Under the pieces are notes generated by a model. The model saw nothing but the letters and a program-made list of their open reading frames with translations, had not been told where the DNA came from and searched no databases. Source: Notospermus geniculatus (lineage: Eukaryota > Nemertea > Pilidiophora > Heteronemertea > Lineidae). From it: a stretch of DNA of 64,000 nt. The stretch is taken from NCBI GenBank assembly GCA_002633025.1, contig NMRB01000014.1, positions 159,366-223,365 of the forward strand, read 5' to 3'. Positions 10,915-23,085 of the stretch are shown one piece after another; position 1 is the stretch's first letter; each line of letters starts with the position of its first letter. Both the position numbers and the translations under genes were made by a program.

Positions 10915-11467
10915 GTCCGAGCATGCGCGTCGAATTCCTCTCATCTGATTGGCTTTCGCAAGTTGATTCATAAAAACCAACATGGCCAATCTGGATGAAA
11001 CCACTCACGCTCAGCTGTCACTGTACTCACTGTACGTACGTACATCCCGACGTACATCTGTACCAGTAATTGTTTGCCGCTTTTTAATGACTCATGATAA
11101 TTTCATCAGGCGCAGTGTTGTTTCACAATTATAATGAGCGCCATTGCGCAAATTCATAGTCATCGCCCCTCTGTAAAAAATGTAACATTGCGCAAAAAAA
11201 TTTCCCGCGCGTAGAAGCCGGCCGTTTACAAACGTACCAAGATTGTTAACTCAAGAGCCCATTCATAACTCGGAGTGTGTGGGTGGTTAGGAGTGGTGCA
11301 TGCGCATACCACAACTACCAACCACAAACCGGATCCAAATGCCGGCAAAAATGAGGCTCCCGTTTAGTGAAAAGACGATTTTCGCTGATTTCCCCCTGTA
11401 GTCTTTCGTGGAACTCTCAGTGAACAGGATCTGTGGTTTGTATAAACCTGGGTTAACCACAACTAAG
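10915..11467 (+). promoter_or_regulatory. Candidate promoter / non-coding first exon ending at a strong donor
   Basis: Two GCATGCGC motifs (NRF1-like half sites, 10922 and 11300), a GATTGG (CCAAT on the reverse strand), an AP-1-like GACTCA and raised CG content occur here. The stretch ends in CAACTAAG|GTAAGA, an excellent plus-strand donor. It is preserved in copy B (19435-19981). The frame beginning ATGGCCAATCTG is broken by indels between copies, so the exon would be non-coding. The call is weak and based on motif appearance only. Confidence 0.2.
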
Positions 11468-12678
11468 GTAAGAATTACTTATTTCCTCTTCTCGCTTGTT
11501 TATTGATCGGTCAACTTACTACGCGGCAGTACTAGGCCTACTACACTTGTACCGGCATCTGACTGAGTCATCAACATGTGCTTTTCCATACGTCTCATGA
11601 CCAGATCAAAAATGCGTACGTAAACTTTATTCCTATATTCCTGCCTGTGATACATAAGAAATCACAATTCTAAAATGAAATCTTCAATGGAAATGATATC
11701 CGTCCACTGACCTAGTCATGTTTCATGGCCATGTAAAGGTCACGGTCTTCATCTTTGACTTCGTTTGTGGTGTTTGCTGTTGTTTACGCAACCAACCGTA
11801 AAATATTTCGTTTTTTGTTCCAATTTTTGACACATTCATATCTGGCATTGTCTTAAAATTTTATTGTTTTCACAAAATTCTGATGTCTTGAATCAACCTT
11901 TCATGTTCTCCATCAGACCAACCGCGTCGTCAACATCACGCTTGAAACGCCGGTCACGCCATCCCAGAGGGACATTCCAGCTGTTAAGACCCACCGTGTC
12001 CCGTGAAGAAATTAATCAATCACACGAACATACTTAAGAAACCGCGAAATACCACCCAAAATGACCTAGACCCCTTGTATTTACGTAGATTTCTTGGCAC
12101 CCGTTCGGCTATTTTGGCGGGCATACATTGTACCTTTTGTTGACAGCTTCCACTCTATCTTTCACACAAAGAGAATTCTCTTCCCCGGCTCGGTTCAGTG
12201 CCAAGTTATTGCGCAGTTAGTACGACCAGGAAAAGTTCACATATCAGCAGTTTTGGATCGGAGCGACCTCATGGTACCGTAACTCGTTTTCAATTAAGGC
12301 AATTTTTTCCAACGCCCGTTCATTAATTTCTGATCATCTGTTGTACATGAAATTGTGCCTATCTTGTAATTTTCGTTTTTATCAGCTATGTAATACTATA
12401 AAATGGTCTATATACTCTGAGCTGTGGATCTATTCAAGTATCTTACTCATAGGTTTGTCTGCAAACTTCCTGGTAAGAAAAGAAGTCCGGAGAGGGATGC
12501 CCTTGCGATTCGATCAAAAAAAACGGCATAACAAAAATTCTTAAAGCCAGTTAAGAAATGTAATTTGTAAAGTATCTTCCGATAATATTCAATTCATATC
12601 GTGAACGAATCATGAAACCTGATTGGTCGAATTGCTTTCATGACCGCAGCAGTGCGTCAAATCGCCATGATACTGTTT
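11468..12678. repeat. Segment S2, first of three copies (from about 11530)
   Basis: About 1.15 kb recurs at 13341-14542 and 20046-21244. The 5' part of this copy resembles the 20-kb copy and much of the 3' part resembles the 13-kb copy. An acceptor-like CTCCATCAG at 11918 precedes a short frame (TNRVVNITLETPVTPSQRDI...) that ends after 29 residues. Both differences from the 13-kb copy in that frame change the amino acid, so I do not call a gene. Confidence 0.8.
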
Positions 12679-12679
12679 N

Positions 12680-13245
12680 CATTCATCTACTGTGCATTTT
12701 AATAGGCAATCAAACAGAATTTTGATATTTCTTTAACATCTGCTCAAATCTAGGCCTATGATACTTTATGATTCAACAATGCGGTCCAAATCAGAGTTAC
12801 ATTTATTTAATCTGCAGACACAGTTGGAAAAAGCACTTTCTTCAATCGGCACGTATTCAAAACGTCTTCACCAAAATTGCACCATTTCTTCTTTTCGAGT
12901 CATGTGTCGTTCACCCATCAACCCACGATAGGTCACCAACGATATTCAATATCCTCTAAAATCCAATTGTTAATTAATTTGGAACATGTGATTAATGAGG
13001 TAGCCAATGATGACACCCGATATAGATGATTCGGCTAAGTTCAATTTCCCTCATTTGGTCACGCCTAATGAACGGTCGATGGTGCCGAGAAACAACTTCC
13101 CATGGGTCCAGTAATAGAATTTCATCATTCCCTTTTTCGTTTCAACATTTTTTCCATTTGTTACGAAGAAATGCCTACTACATGTAATTGTAATGTCACT
13201 ATTGCAGCTTTTCCCGCTTGAGTTTGGTCCTACAGTGTACCTTTA
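12680..13245. repeat. Segment S3, copy matching 22520-23068
   Basis: The segment starts immediately after the single N at 12679 and matches 22520-23068 collinearly. In the 22-kb region S3 follows S2 after about 1.3 kb of unique sequence; here it is followed by S2 (order reversed) with no N between. No coding content. Confidence 0.85.
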
Positions 13246-13340
13246 TTTTATACCCCCATCACACTGAGCTAGTTCTCAGTACGTTCTTGAAAATTTTGCC
13301 GAACGGGCTCAAACTGTGTGCGAACGGAGTGGACGTAGAC

Positions 13341-14542
13341 TAGGCCTACTACACTTGTACCGGCATCTGACTGAGTCATCAACATGTGCTTTTCCATACG
13401 TCTCATGACCAGATCAAAAATGCGTACGTAAGCTTTATTCCTATATTCCTGCCTGTGATACATAAGAAATCACAATTCTAAAATGAAATCTTCAATGGAA
13501 ATGATATCCGTCCACTGACCTAGTCATGTTTCATGGCCATGTAAAGGTCACGGTCTTCATCTTTGACTTCGTTTGTGGTGTTTGCTGTTGTTTACGCAAC
13601 CAAGCGTAAAATATTTCGTTTTTTGTTCCAATATTTGACACATTCATATCTGGCATTGTCTTAAACTTTATTGTTTTCACGAAATTCTGATTTCTTGATT
13701 GAATCAACCTTCATGTTCTCCATCAGACCAACCGCGTCGTCAGCATCACGCTTGAAACGCCGGTCACGCCATCCCAGAGGGACATTCCAGCTGTTAAGGC
13801 CCACCGTGTCCCGTGAAGAAATTAATCAATCACACGAACATACTTAAGAAACCGCGAAATACCACCCAAAATGACCTAGACCCCTTGTATTTACGTAGAT
13901 TTCTTGGCACCCGTTCGGCTATTTTGGCGGGCATACATTGTACCTTTTGTTGACAGCCTCCACTCTATCTTTCACACAAAGAGAATTCTCTTCCCCGGCT
14001 CGGTTCAGTGCCAAGTTATTGCGCAGTTAGTACGACCAGGAAAAGTTCACATATCAGCAGTTTTGGATCGGAGCGACCTCATGGTACCGTAACTCGTTTT
14101 CAATTAAGGCAATTTTTTCCAACGCCCGTTCATTAATTTCTGATCATCTGTTGTACATGAAATTGTGCCTATCTTGTAATTTTCGTTTTTATCAGCTATG
14201 TAATACTATAAAATGGTCTATATACTCTGAGCTGTGGATCTATTCAAGTATCTTACTCATAGGTTTGTCTGCAAACTTCCTGGTAAGAAAAGAAGTCCGG
14301 AGAGGGATGCCCTTGCGATTCGATCAAAAAAAACGGCATAACAAAAATTCTTAAAGCCAGTTAAGAAATGTAATTTGTAAAGTATCTTCCGATAATATTC
14401 AATTCATATCGTGAAGGAATCATGAAACCTGATTGGTCGAATTGCTTTCATGACCGCAGCAGTGCGTCAAATCGCCATGATACTGTTTGCGTTTCTAAGG
14501 TCCGTATTGGCCTAGTCAATAGACGTGATCGTCTTCCCCGAT
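13341..14542. repeat. Segment S2, second copy
   Basis: It begins at ACTAGGCCTACTACACTTG, directly joined to S3, and ends at the N at 14543. It differs from the other two copies at sites such as GTCGTCAGC (others GTCGTCAAC) and CAAGCGTAAA (others CAACCGTAAA), so it is the most divergent in its 5' half. Confidence 0.85.
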
Positions 14543-15616
14543 NGGCACCATTTGTCATATCAAAAATTCATATGCAATGCACTTTAAAGGTACATTTTCC
14601 GCTCACTCATTTTGACCATTCATTTCTAACAGAGCCACTCTTTTTTATTCCTCTGTGGGCTATATGGCATACTTGATGAAAAGGGCGCATTTATAATGTT
14701 GTGATCACTAATAGGTAGATAACCGGGGTAGTATTCCACACAAACACGACTGTTTCCATTCCTGAAAACACCTTAAACTGTCATAGACAAGTTGAATGTC
14801 AAGCTATTGACACCTAAATATTGAAAATGTGACGCACCGGGGAACTCGTGAACAACACGAAACAAAACTGTCATAAAGCCATCCATTTGCTCCGCAGAGC
14901 CGTGGAGAGCTGGTGCAGAACACAACTGTAAACTAAAAGCCACGCTCGTTGGCAAATCAAAAGCAATGGTTCGCCAACGTTCGTGAGTTGATCCCACAGT
15001 CAAGGATAAAACCACTCGCTGGAGGCACGTATGTCAGTAAAAATTGAGCCACGAACCTCAGTCGTCAAAACGACATGAGTAGTTAACCCGAATAGAAAAT
15101 AAAGGCATATTCTGGTTCTTTCTCCTCATGCTATTTAAATTGTACTGTATTAATATTTAAACCGTTGCTCAAAAATTGACAAGAGTAGCACCACATGAAC
15201 TTTTTAGGTTTGGCAGCCATAGCAACGGTATAAGTGTCAATTCTAGTACAAAATATTTTTATCCAATAACTGAAGTATGACAGAGATACCTTGAATATCC
15301 GATGAGGGCTATCAGCATTGCAAATTGTTTAACCTGGAATTGATATTTAATGTGCTCTTTAATAAACAGGTGTTGTACATGTACCGGTATATTAAATTAT
15401 TTAAATCCAGGTGATAAAATTTGTAGGCTCAAGCGGTGCACTACCAAAGGTTACATACCGATTAGGGGAGGCCGCAAGCCCTATCAACCCCCCCCCCCCC
15501 NCATAACTTCGAACACGAAATAGTAACGGGTTTCTAGGATGAAAGACATAGCCTCCTACCAGATTCGAACCCGGCACGGACCCTCGCATTAAGCTAGGCG
15601 CACATGTGCGGCAAAT

Positions 15617-15717
15617 CTCGATGCGGTAGGGGTGTTTTAAAAGTTGACTGACCCAACGCTGTCGACTCGTCATTTAACCGGGTCAGTCGACTTTAAAAAC
15701 ACCCCTACCGCATCGAG
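15617..15717. mobile_element. Palindromic insertion specific to copy B, in the NCX intron
   Basis: The arms CTCGATGCGGTAGGGGTGTT and AACACCCCTACCGCATCGAG are extended by GTTGACTGACCC / GGGTCAGTCGAC. It is absent at the matching position of copy A (near 6672). Short repeats of TTAAGCCTAGTTC flank it. It lies immediately upstream of the element shared by both copies. Confidence 0.65.
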
Positions 15718-15737
15718 CCTAGTTCTTAATACTTTAA

Positions 15738-15915
15738 GCCTAGTTCTTAATACTCCGACGTGCGACCATCGTCGGCGACCGATCGCGCGATCTCGCGTTC
15801 GAAATACTTGAGTCATTTCAACGCGCCGCCGTCGCTGAAGTACGCTGGACTATGAACCACCGTCCAGATTTTGTCGCTCGTTGGACGCAGATGGTCGTGC
15901 GTCGAAGTATGAGGC
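15738..15915. mobile_element. Palindromic MITE near the exon 1 donor (copy B)
   Basis: Same element as 6674-6814 but longer, with extra internal sequence (ACTTGAGTCATTTCAACG). It ends 49 bp from the exon 1 donor. Confidence 0.6.
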
Positions 15916-15964
15916 TTTAAGCCTAGTTCATTAGGCCTCGCGGGTCGGCATCTCATCAACTTAC

Positions 15965-16646
15965 GTTGCTTTTCGGCCATCATCATGTCTTCCTCATCCT
16001 TCTTCTTCGCGCAGTAATCCTTGTCCACGAGGTATGCAATTATGACCAGAATCGGAAAGAAAAGAAGCGTAAGGATCGCTTCCCAGAGGTCCACATAATC
16101 CGGCGAGGGGCCCAATAAAACAAATATCAGCCAAATGTACGCAAATATAGAGAAGAAGGCTGTGACAGCGAATACCTTTATCTGTTTGATCGTACGTATT
16201 TCACCAGACGGTATACTCATGATACACACACTGACAATCACGAGCAAGTTAAACGCAGCCGAACCGACAATGGTCCCTGGTCCCAAATCACCGGACTCGA
16301 AATTATTCATGACAACTTCAAATACTGACATCAAGATTTCGGGAGCACTAGATCCAAGTGCCATCAGTGTTAAATTCGCAACGGTGTTGTTCCAAACTTT
16401 AATTTCAACCTCTTCATATCCTGTCGGAGATTCTGGAGACGACATTTTAATGGTTGCTGTCTTGCTGGTAATTTTTTCAATTGCACACATGAAGACATCT
16501 GCGACGATGGCTACGCCAAAGAAGCACCACAGTAATCCGAGGACATAAAAAAATGCACGGACCTCTCTCAACCACGTGTACTCGTTAATCAAGGGCAAAA
16601 ATGTCCCCAGGTGACTACAGGAGTAATTGCTGACGTCACAGTTCAT
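15965..16646 (-). CDS. SLC8A: NCX exon 1 (copy B), duplicate of the exon at 6855-7536
   Basis: This is a full-length second exon 1, 227 codons plus 1 nt, with the same ATG, the same in-frame TAA upstream, the same acceptor (exon start 16676) and the same GTAAG donor (15964-15960). I count nine base differences from copy A over 682 bp; only one changes the protein (residue 64, Thr in A, Ala in B). The alpha-1 motifs are identical. No exon 2 or 3 follows: the block stops at the N at 14543, inside what would be intron 1. It is therefore either the other allele, placed in the scaffold as an extra contig end, or a partial tandem duplication. If real, its donor phase would let it splice to exon 2 as an alternative first coding exon. 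Confidence 0.85.
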
Positions 16647-16676
16647 CTTGGCGTTTTAGTTGAGTTCTTGAAAAAG

Positions 16677-18900
16677 CTGGAAAACAGAAAATACACTTAT
16701 ACTTATCTTTTAAACTGATTCCTCCCACTTTGTAGGCCTAGCCATCTGCCTGGTGATTCAGAACCATAAAATATACTTGCAACATATAAACCTCAGTCTG
16801 TACCTTTAAGAAATTGCGAACCCAACACTACCAGTCCCACTCGTTTGATGATCATCATTGGTAAGGAAGAGAATGGTATAACGAATGAGAGACCGCGCGG
16901 CGCGGCGTTATTCACGCTTGCTGCCACGACACAGCAGGGTTCGTAGTCATCTCTTTAGGAGGTGACCCCCATACCGGGCCCCCGTAGTACCCTACAGATC
17001 TATAACTAACTCTATAGCTGCCTATAGTCTGGCCTATCCGAAGGCCTAATATAGTCTAAGCCGTCAGCTTATACCAATAAAAAGATATTCACAAAAGCAC
17101 GTCTTCATCATGATCGACTGCTCTTGCTCGTTGGCAAAATAATCAGAAAACGAATATATACGATTCAAACAAACGAAATATGCAACGATACTGAAGTTGA
17201 TACTTACAGAAATATGGATATCAGTAACCATCATCCGAGGGTGGGCGTGCGGCGTTGCTACTCCCTACATGACCTACCATGTGCGGTTTAGCAGGTGATG
17301 ACGTCACGACTGTGTACAAACCTCGTTATCGGATCCATGGGCAACGAATCTAGTGCCATGTTTATGTTCTCCATAACATAAGTTACCCAACAACACAAGT
17401 TAGTTAAGTTGACAGATAGCATTTCGTCTGATCAAATGTCATTGTACTCGAGGCTATTTCGTTTTTGAAATCAATGCGAGTTCAACAAAAGCTCAGTGGG
17501 AATAGTGTGACAAGCGTCCGACTTTCATCGCCACTGGACTAAATAGTCCGAATTTGTCATCAGATAGGTGTTCCTTTATCACTTCCCAGTATGTGCCATT
17601 TGGGGCAATATCTGGAAATTAATTGAATGGTTAGCCTATCAACCTAGGCCTACCTGTAACTTCTACAGTCCCCGCTAAAGTCTGGCAGTGTTATGAGAAA
17701 GCCGAGCATGTTGCATTATTTTTGCATTATTTGATTGGGAAAATTCTGCTTTGAAATTTTCTAAGGAAAGAGGAGACAATAGTTCTGGAAATTTGTCTTC
17801 ATATCTCTACCCCACAGTGACCCCTCTTTCAAAGAACCATACGTCAACCCAAGTACAAAATCTCTGCCAGAAGGACTTCCTTTCTTCACACACCAGCCAG
17901 GTCACAGTGCTACCATCTATTGCTCAAATATGTAACTAAACGTTTCGCCGCCCGTACATGTATAAGTGGCTCCACCGTGGCATGCGTGGATTTGAGACCA
18001 TTCTGGTATGTTTTTGTGGAGAAATTCATGATCACTTCTCTTTCCCAGCCACCACCCACGCAAAGAAAGCCGAAGGCTGCCAGCAGGTAGATTCTGTAAT
18101 GACCTTGACTAGTCATCAGGTCCACCTTCTGAAGAAAAATTGTAACGGGTGATTGCGATGTGTGTTGGAACTTCACTTTGCAGTAATGATAACCTTTGTT
18201 TTCCATTCCTTGTGCTGGACAGGCCGGAAGTCGTTCGTCCTTCAAAGAGGAACACTGCCATTGCCAAGGTACCGGTACAGTTTCATGTCAGAGATCGCGA
18301 TCGTTGGCGAAGAAGACAGCCCGGGAAGAGAGCAGTTTGACTACTCATCGACAGACACCACAAATCCAAACAAAACTCCATTCGCAGATGGAAATTGGGG
18401 ATCATGTTATGCAGATATCGGCAACGTTGGCGAAGACCTTAGATCACAATCAACGAGCCTTTGATAATGTGACACCTGACCCACATGCTGGATTGACACT
18501 TGACTCTTTAGGACAGATGCGTAAATCACTTCATTCATGATGAAAATAGGGGATTACGTAATAACGCCCCATGCCCACGCGTCGTTTGTCCTTCCAACAG
18601 CGTTTGAGTGCAGAATCTTTGGAATTGTGGGGGCGACATTCTTTTCGTCTTTGTTTCTATTGTCCCGTTGAGAGTAATCCTCAAGAAAACGATATGTCCT
18701 AGGGCTTGCGACAGGTTGATCGGAATCTCGACGATTTTTGTTAGTCATGATTTGATTTGATCATGGAAGTATTATACTTCCATGATTTGAAGTATTACAC
18801 TTCCATGATTTGTCTGTAGAGCGATTTGAAGAGAGTTGACTGGAATGGTAACACTACCTGAACCCATCCGAATGGGTAACGCCCACCTTGAGTCATAATA
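16677..18900. other. Upstream flank of NCX exon 1 (copy B)
   Basis: Counterpart of 7567-10470. It differs by many small indels, and the TTA at 18439-18441 is the empty site of the copy A array. No exon is supported by a conserved frame. Confidence 0.45.
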
Positions 18901-19013
18901 GGGAGGTTTCGCAAGCGCCCGGTTAGGCCATACGACGACGTTTGTCTATTGTTTGGGTATACCCACACAAAGGTAAACGTCGTCGTAGGGCCTAACCGGG
19001 CGCTTGCGAAACC
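18901..19013. mobile_element. Palindromic MITE, GGGAGGTTTCGC family (copy 1, copy-B specific)
   Basis: Long arms start GGGAGGTTTCGCAAGCGCCC and end GGGCGCTTGCGAAACC; the 3' tip is truncated. Its family partner is 58838-58955. TA precedes the left end. Copy A lacks it and instead has about 29 bp (TATCGCCGTCACGACTACC...) missing from copy B, so the event replaced sequence rather than only adding it. Confidence 0.8.
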
Positions 19014-19434
19014 AACACCCTGATAGTTGCAGTTTTACCAACGAGTTGATTGATAGAGACGTCCCGAAACACTGACGAAATGCGATTCCTTTTTCTCCAC
19101 GAATCATGTTGACATAATGGTAGGCCTATATGCACACACAACACGCTCATTGTCAATCTGTAGCTTTTTTCTGTCCCATTAGTCTGTTCACGCCTAAACG
19201 TGATATATCTGTCGAACAAGCAAAGAAGATGTTTACCGGCAGCTTTGCCAGCGGTAACAAAGGATAATGACTTCCCGAACGTCACTCACACGCTCTTTTG
19301 AATCAAATCTGAAAGCAGGTGAAAATGTGACCCAGTAACGCATACGTTACATACATTTGCAAACAGAGGGAAATACCTTCATTGTGCCACTATCATTCAT
19401 TGAACCCATTTCTAGGAATCGTATCTGTCCGAGC

Positions 19435-19981
19435 ATGCGCGTCGAATTCCTCTCATCTGATTGGCTTTCGCAAGTTGATTCATAAAAACCAACATGGCCA
19501 ATCTGGATGAAACCACTCACGCTCAGCTGTCACTGTACTCACTGTACGTACGTACATCCCGACGTACATCTGTACCAGTAATTGTTTGCCGCTTTTTAAT
19601 GACTCATGATAATTTCATCAGGCGCAGTGTTGTTTTCACAAATATAATGAGCGCCATTGCGCAAATTCATAGTCATCGCCCCTCTGTAAAAAAATGTAAC
19701 ATTGCGCAAAAAAATTTCCCGCGCGTAGAAGTCGGCCGTTTACAAACGTACCAAGATTGTTAACTCAAGAGCCCATTCATAACTCGGAGTGTGTGGGTGG
19801 TTAGGAGTGGTGCATGCGCATACCACAACTACCAACCACAAACCGGATCCAAATGCCGGCAAAAATGAGGCTCCCGTTTAGTGAAAAGACGATTTTCGCT
19901 GATTTCCCCCTGTAGTCTTTCGTGGAACTCTCAGTGAACAGGATCTGTGGTTTGTATAAACCTGGGTTAACCACAACTAAG
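19435..19981 (+). promoter_or_regulatory. Candidate promoter / first exon, copy B
   Basis: Counterpart of 10915-11467, with the same GCATGCGC motifs and the CAACTAAG|GTAAGA donor. The right-hand part is almost identical to copy A. Confidence 0.2.
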
Positions 19982-21244
19982 GTAAGAATTACTTATTTCC
20001 TCTTCTCGCTTGTTTATTGATCGGTCAACTTACTACGCGGCAGTACTAGGCCTACTACACTTGTACCGGCATCTGACTGAGTCATCAACATGTGCTTTTC
20101 CATACGTCTCATGACCAGATCAAAAATGCGTACGTAAACTTTATTCCTATATTCCTGCCTGTGATACATAAGAAATCACAATTCTAAAATGAAATCTTCA
20201 ATGGAAATGATATCCGTCCACTGACCTAGTCATGTTTCATGGCCATGTAAAGGTCACGGTCTTCATCTTTGACTTCGTTTGTGGTGTTTGCTGTTGTTTA
20301 CGCAACCAACCGTAAAATATTTCGTTTTTTGTTCCAATTTTTGACACATTCATATCTGGCATTGTCTTAAAATTTTATTGTTTTCACAAAATTCTGATGT
20401 CTTGAATCAACCTTTCATGTTCTCCATCAGACCAACCGCGTCGTCAACATCACGCTTGAAACGCCGGTCACGCCATCCCAGAGGGACATTCCAGCTGTTA
20501 AGACCCACCGTGTCCCGTGAAGAAATTAATCAATCACACGAACATACTTAAGAAACCGCGAAATACCACCCAAAATGACCTAGACCCCTTGTATTTACGT
20601 AGATTTCTTGGCACCCGTTCGGCTATTTTGGCGGGCATACATTGTACCTTTTGTTGACAGCTTCCACTCTATCTTTCACACAAAGAGAATTCTCTTCCCC
20701 GGCTCGGTTCAGTGCCAAGTTATTGCGCAGTTAGTACGACCAGGAAAAGTTCACATATCAGCAGTTTTGGATCGGAGCGACCTCACATGGTACCGTAACT
20801 CGTTTTCAATTAAGGCATTTTTTTCCAACGCCCGTTCATTAATTTCTGATCATCTGTTGTACATGAAATTGTGCCTATCTTGTAATTTTCGTTTTTATCA
20901 GCTATGTAATACTATAAAATGGTCTATACTCTGAGCTGTAGGTCTATTCAAGTATCTTACTCATAGGTTTGTCTGCAAACTTCCTGGTAAGAAAAGAAGT
21001 TCGGAGAGGGACGCCCTTACGATTCGATCAAAACGGTATATAACAAAAATTCTTAAAGCCAGTTAAGAAATTTGATTTGTAAAACATCTTCCGATAATAT
21101 TCAATTCATATCGTGAACGAATCATGAAACCTGATTGGTCGAATTGCTTTCCTGACCGCAGCAGTGCGTCAAATCGCCATGATACTGTTTGCGTTTCTAA
21201 GGTCCGTATTGGCCTAGTCAATAGACGTGATCGTCTTCCCCGAT

Positions 21245-22519
21245 CAGAGATATTTTTAAACCGTTTCGGTTATATTAAGACATTGTCAATATCATCAGAA
21301 CTATAAATCTCAAATATATTTCTGATATCATGGGACAGTGACGTCAAAGTGCATGTAAATCGGTACGACTTTACCCATTGTGTCATTGACGCCGTTTTTA
21401 TACTCTATAAAATCATGCGGTGACATTATACCCATGTATATGCTTATAGCTGTGGGAATTTTTGGTAAATTGCCCACTATTTTTTGCAAGTACGTGTAGT
21501 GGGATCAATGCCAGTAGATGATTCATCTATATGGACAGGTTGTAACAACACCACTCACGAACATGTGGCGTTATTGCGGTACAAACACACACAAACGTCT
21601 CCCGCCAACTCGTCCATATGAAATTAGCATATGGATCTTAGGCCTATAAATTGAATAAAACATTTTGTGTGGGATTCATCGAGTGGGTTAAAGTCTTATT
21701 ATAATTTCGCGTGGTTACCTAGGCCTTTTTATTTACGTTACGTATCATGTTTGAATTTGAAATTATAGGCCAATAGTATTTACGTTACGTATCATGTTTG
21801 AATTTGAAATTATAGGCCAATAGTGTTGTTGACATTTGTTTTCCAACACGATTGAGTTTTTGCGCAGTATAAGTTAATCATGAAGAAATATCAGACACAG
21901 ACTATTCTTTCGAAATCTACCGGCGTGTGCACAGAGATTGTGAATCACACGTCACATGGAGCAAATGCGTTGTCCTATTACCAACGACGTTGTACATTCC
22001 AAAGAGGGGCGGGGGACTTGCCTAACGTGGCTGATATCTTCGTTGATTTCACAATTGGTGTATTTTCTGTTGACGCCCAACAAGAATTGAAATTCCTATC
22101 AAACTGGAAATTTAAGAAAAAATCACTCTTATCACTTTAAAATGTTCTCAAAATCAGAAGAACATGTTTTCCTGAAGTACCCTTATCGTTGTTAAGTGAA
22201 AAAACCCGTAAACTTTTAAGATCTGTATATCCGTCAAGAGAATTTTTCCTATAGTTCCACTTGTTCGCTTTTGCTCCATAAGCTTCGGCGACGGAACCTA
22301 GTTATTACGTATTTCAAAAATGGATCATGTCCATCTCTCCCCACTTCTACGCAGATTTATGGAACATAATTTGTCAAGTTAACTGCGCCAAATTAAGGAC
22401 GGTATTTTATTTTTTAATTTATTTCTTAAATTACATGGCAATTGTCACAATGGATCATGTACATGTAACATCGAACGATAGCACGTTGCGGTGAATGTGA
22501 TCAGAAATATTGAAATAAC
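21245..22519. repeat. Single-copy stretch with a 47-bp tandem duplication
   Basis: This links S2 and S3 in copy B and is missing (replaced by N) after copy A. A 47-bp unit starting ATTTACGTTACGTATCATG is present twice in tandem (21731-21777, 21778-21824), apparently without change. Nothing else is recognised. Confidence 0.75.
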
Positions 22520-23068
22520 CATTCATCTACTGTGCATTTTAATAGGCAATCAAACAGAATTTTGATATTTCTTTAACATCTGCTCAAATCTAGGCCTATG
22601 ATACTTTATGACTCAACAATGCGGTCCAAATCAGAGGTTACATTTATTTAATCTGCAGATACAGTTGGAAAAAGCACTTTCTTCAATCGGCACGTATTTC
22701 ACCAAAATTGCACCATTTCTTCTTTTCGAGTCATGTGTCGTTCACCCATCAACCCATGATAGGTCACCAATGATATTCAATATCCTGTAAAATCCAATTG
22801 TTAATTAATTTGGAACATGTGATTAATGAGGTAGCCAATGATGACACCCGATATACTAAGATGATTCGGCTAAGTTCAATTTCCCTCATTTGGTCACGCC
22901 TAATGAACGGTCGATTGTGCCGAGAAACAACTTCCCATGGGTCCAGTAATAGAATTTCATCGTTCCCTTTTTCGTTTCAACATTTTTTCGATTTGTTACG
23001 AAGAAATGCCTACTAATTGTAATGTCACTATTGCAGCATTTCCCGCTTGAGTTTGGTCCTACCTTTAT
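22520..23068. repeat. Segment S3, copy in normal order
   Basis: Matches 12680-13245. The two copies part near TTTGGTCCTAC. No coding content. Confidence 0.85.
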
Positions 23069-23085
23069 TTAAGACGCCACACTTA

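Larger units (their letters stand above)
5627..12678. repeat. Large duplicated block, copy A
   Basis: About 7 kb matches 14544-21190 collinearly in the same orientation, with substitutions, small indels and several presence/absence insertions. It contains NCX exon 1, its upstream flank and a candidate promoter region. Copy A ends at the N at 12679. Copy A alone carries the array at 9329-9988; copy B alone carries the hairpins at 15617-15717 and 18901-19013. Confidence 0.9.
14544..21244. repeat. Large duplicated block, copy B
   Basis: Collinear partner of 5627-12678. It starts right after the N at 14543, inside NCX intron 1, and carries exon 1 copy B. It lacks the three-element array of copy A (empty TTA at 18439-18441) and has two extra palindromic insertions (15617-15717, 18901-19013). 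After 21244 it runs into single-copy DNA without a gap. Confidence 0.9.

Noticed and set aside
12094-12282. 62-codon frame seen three times (12094, 13904, 20608)
   Set aside because: It has no ATG at the stated start (TTG), no domain, and is repeated only because the whole segment is repeated.
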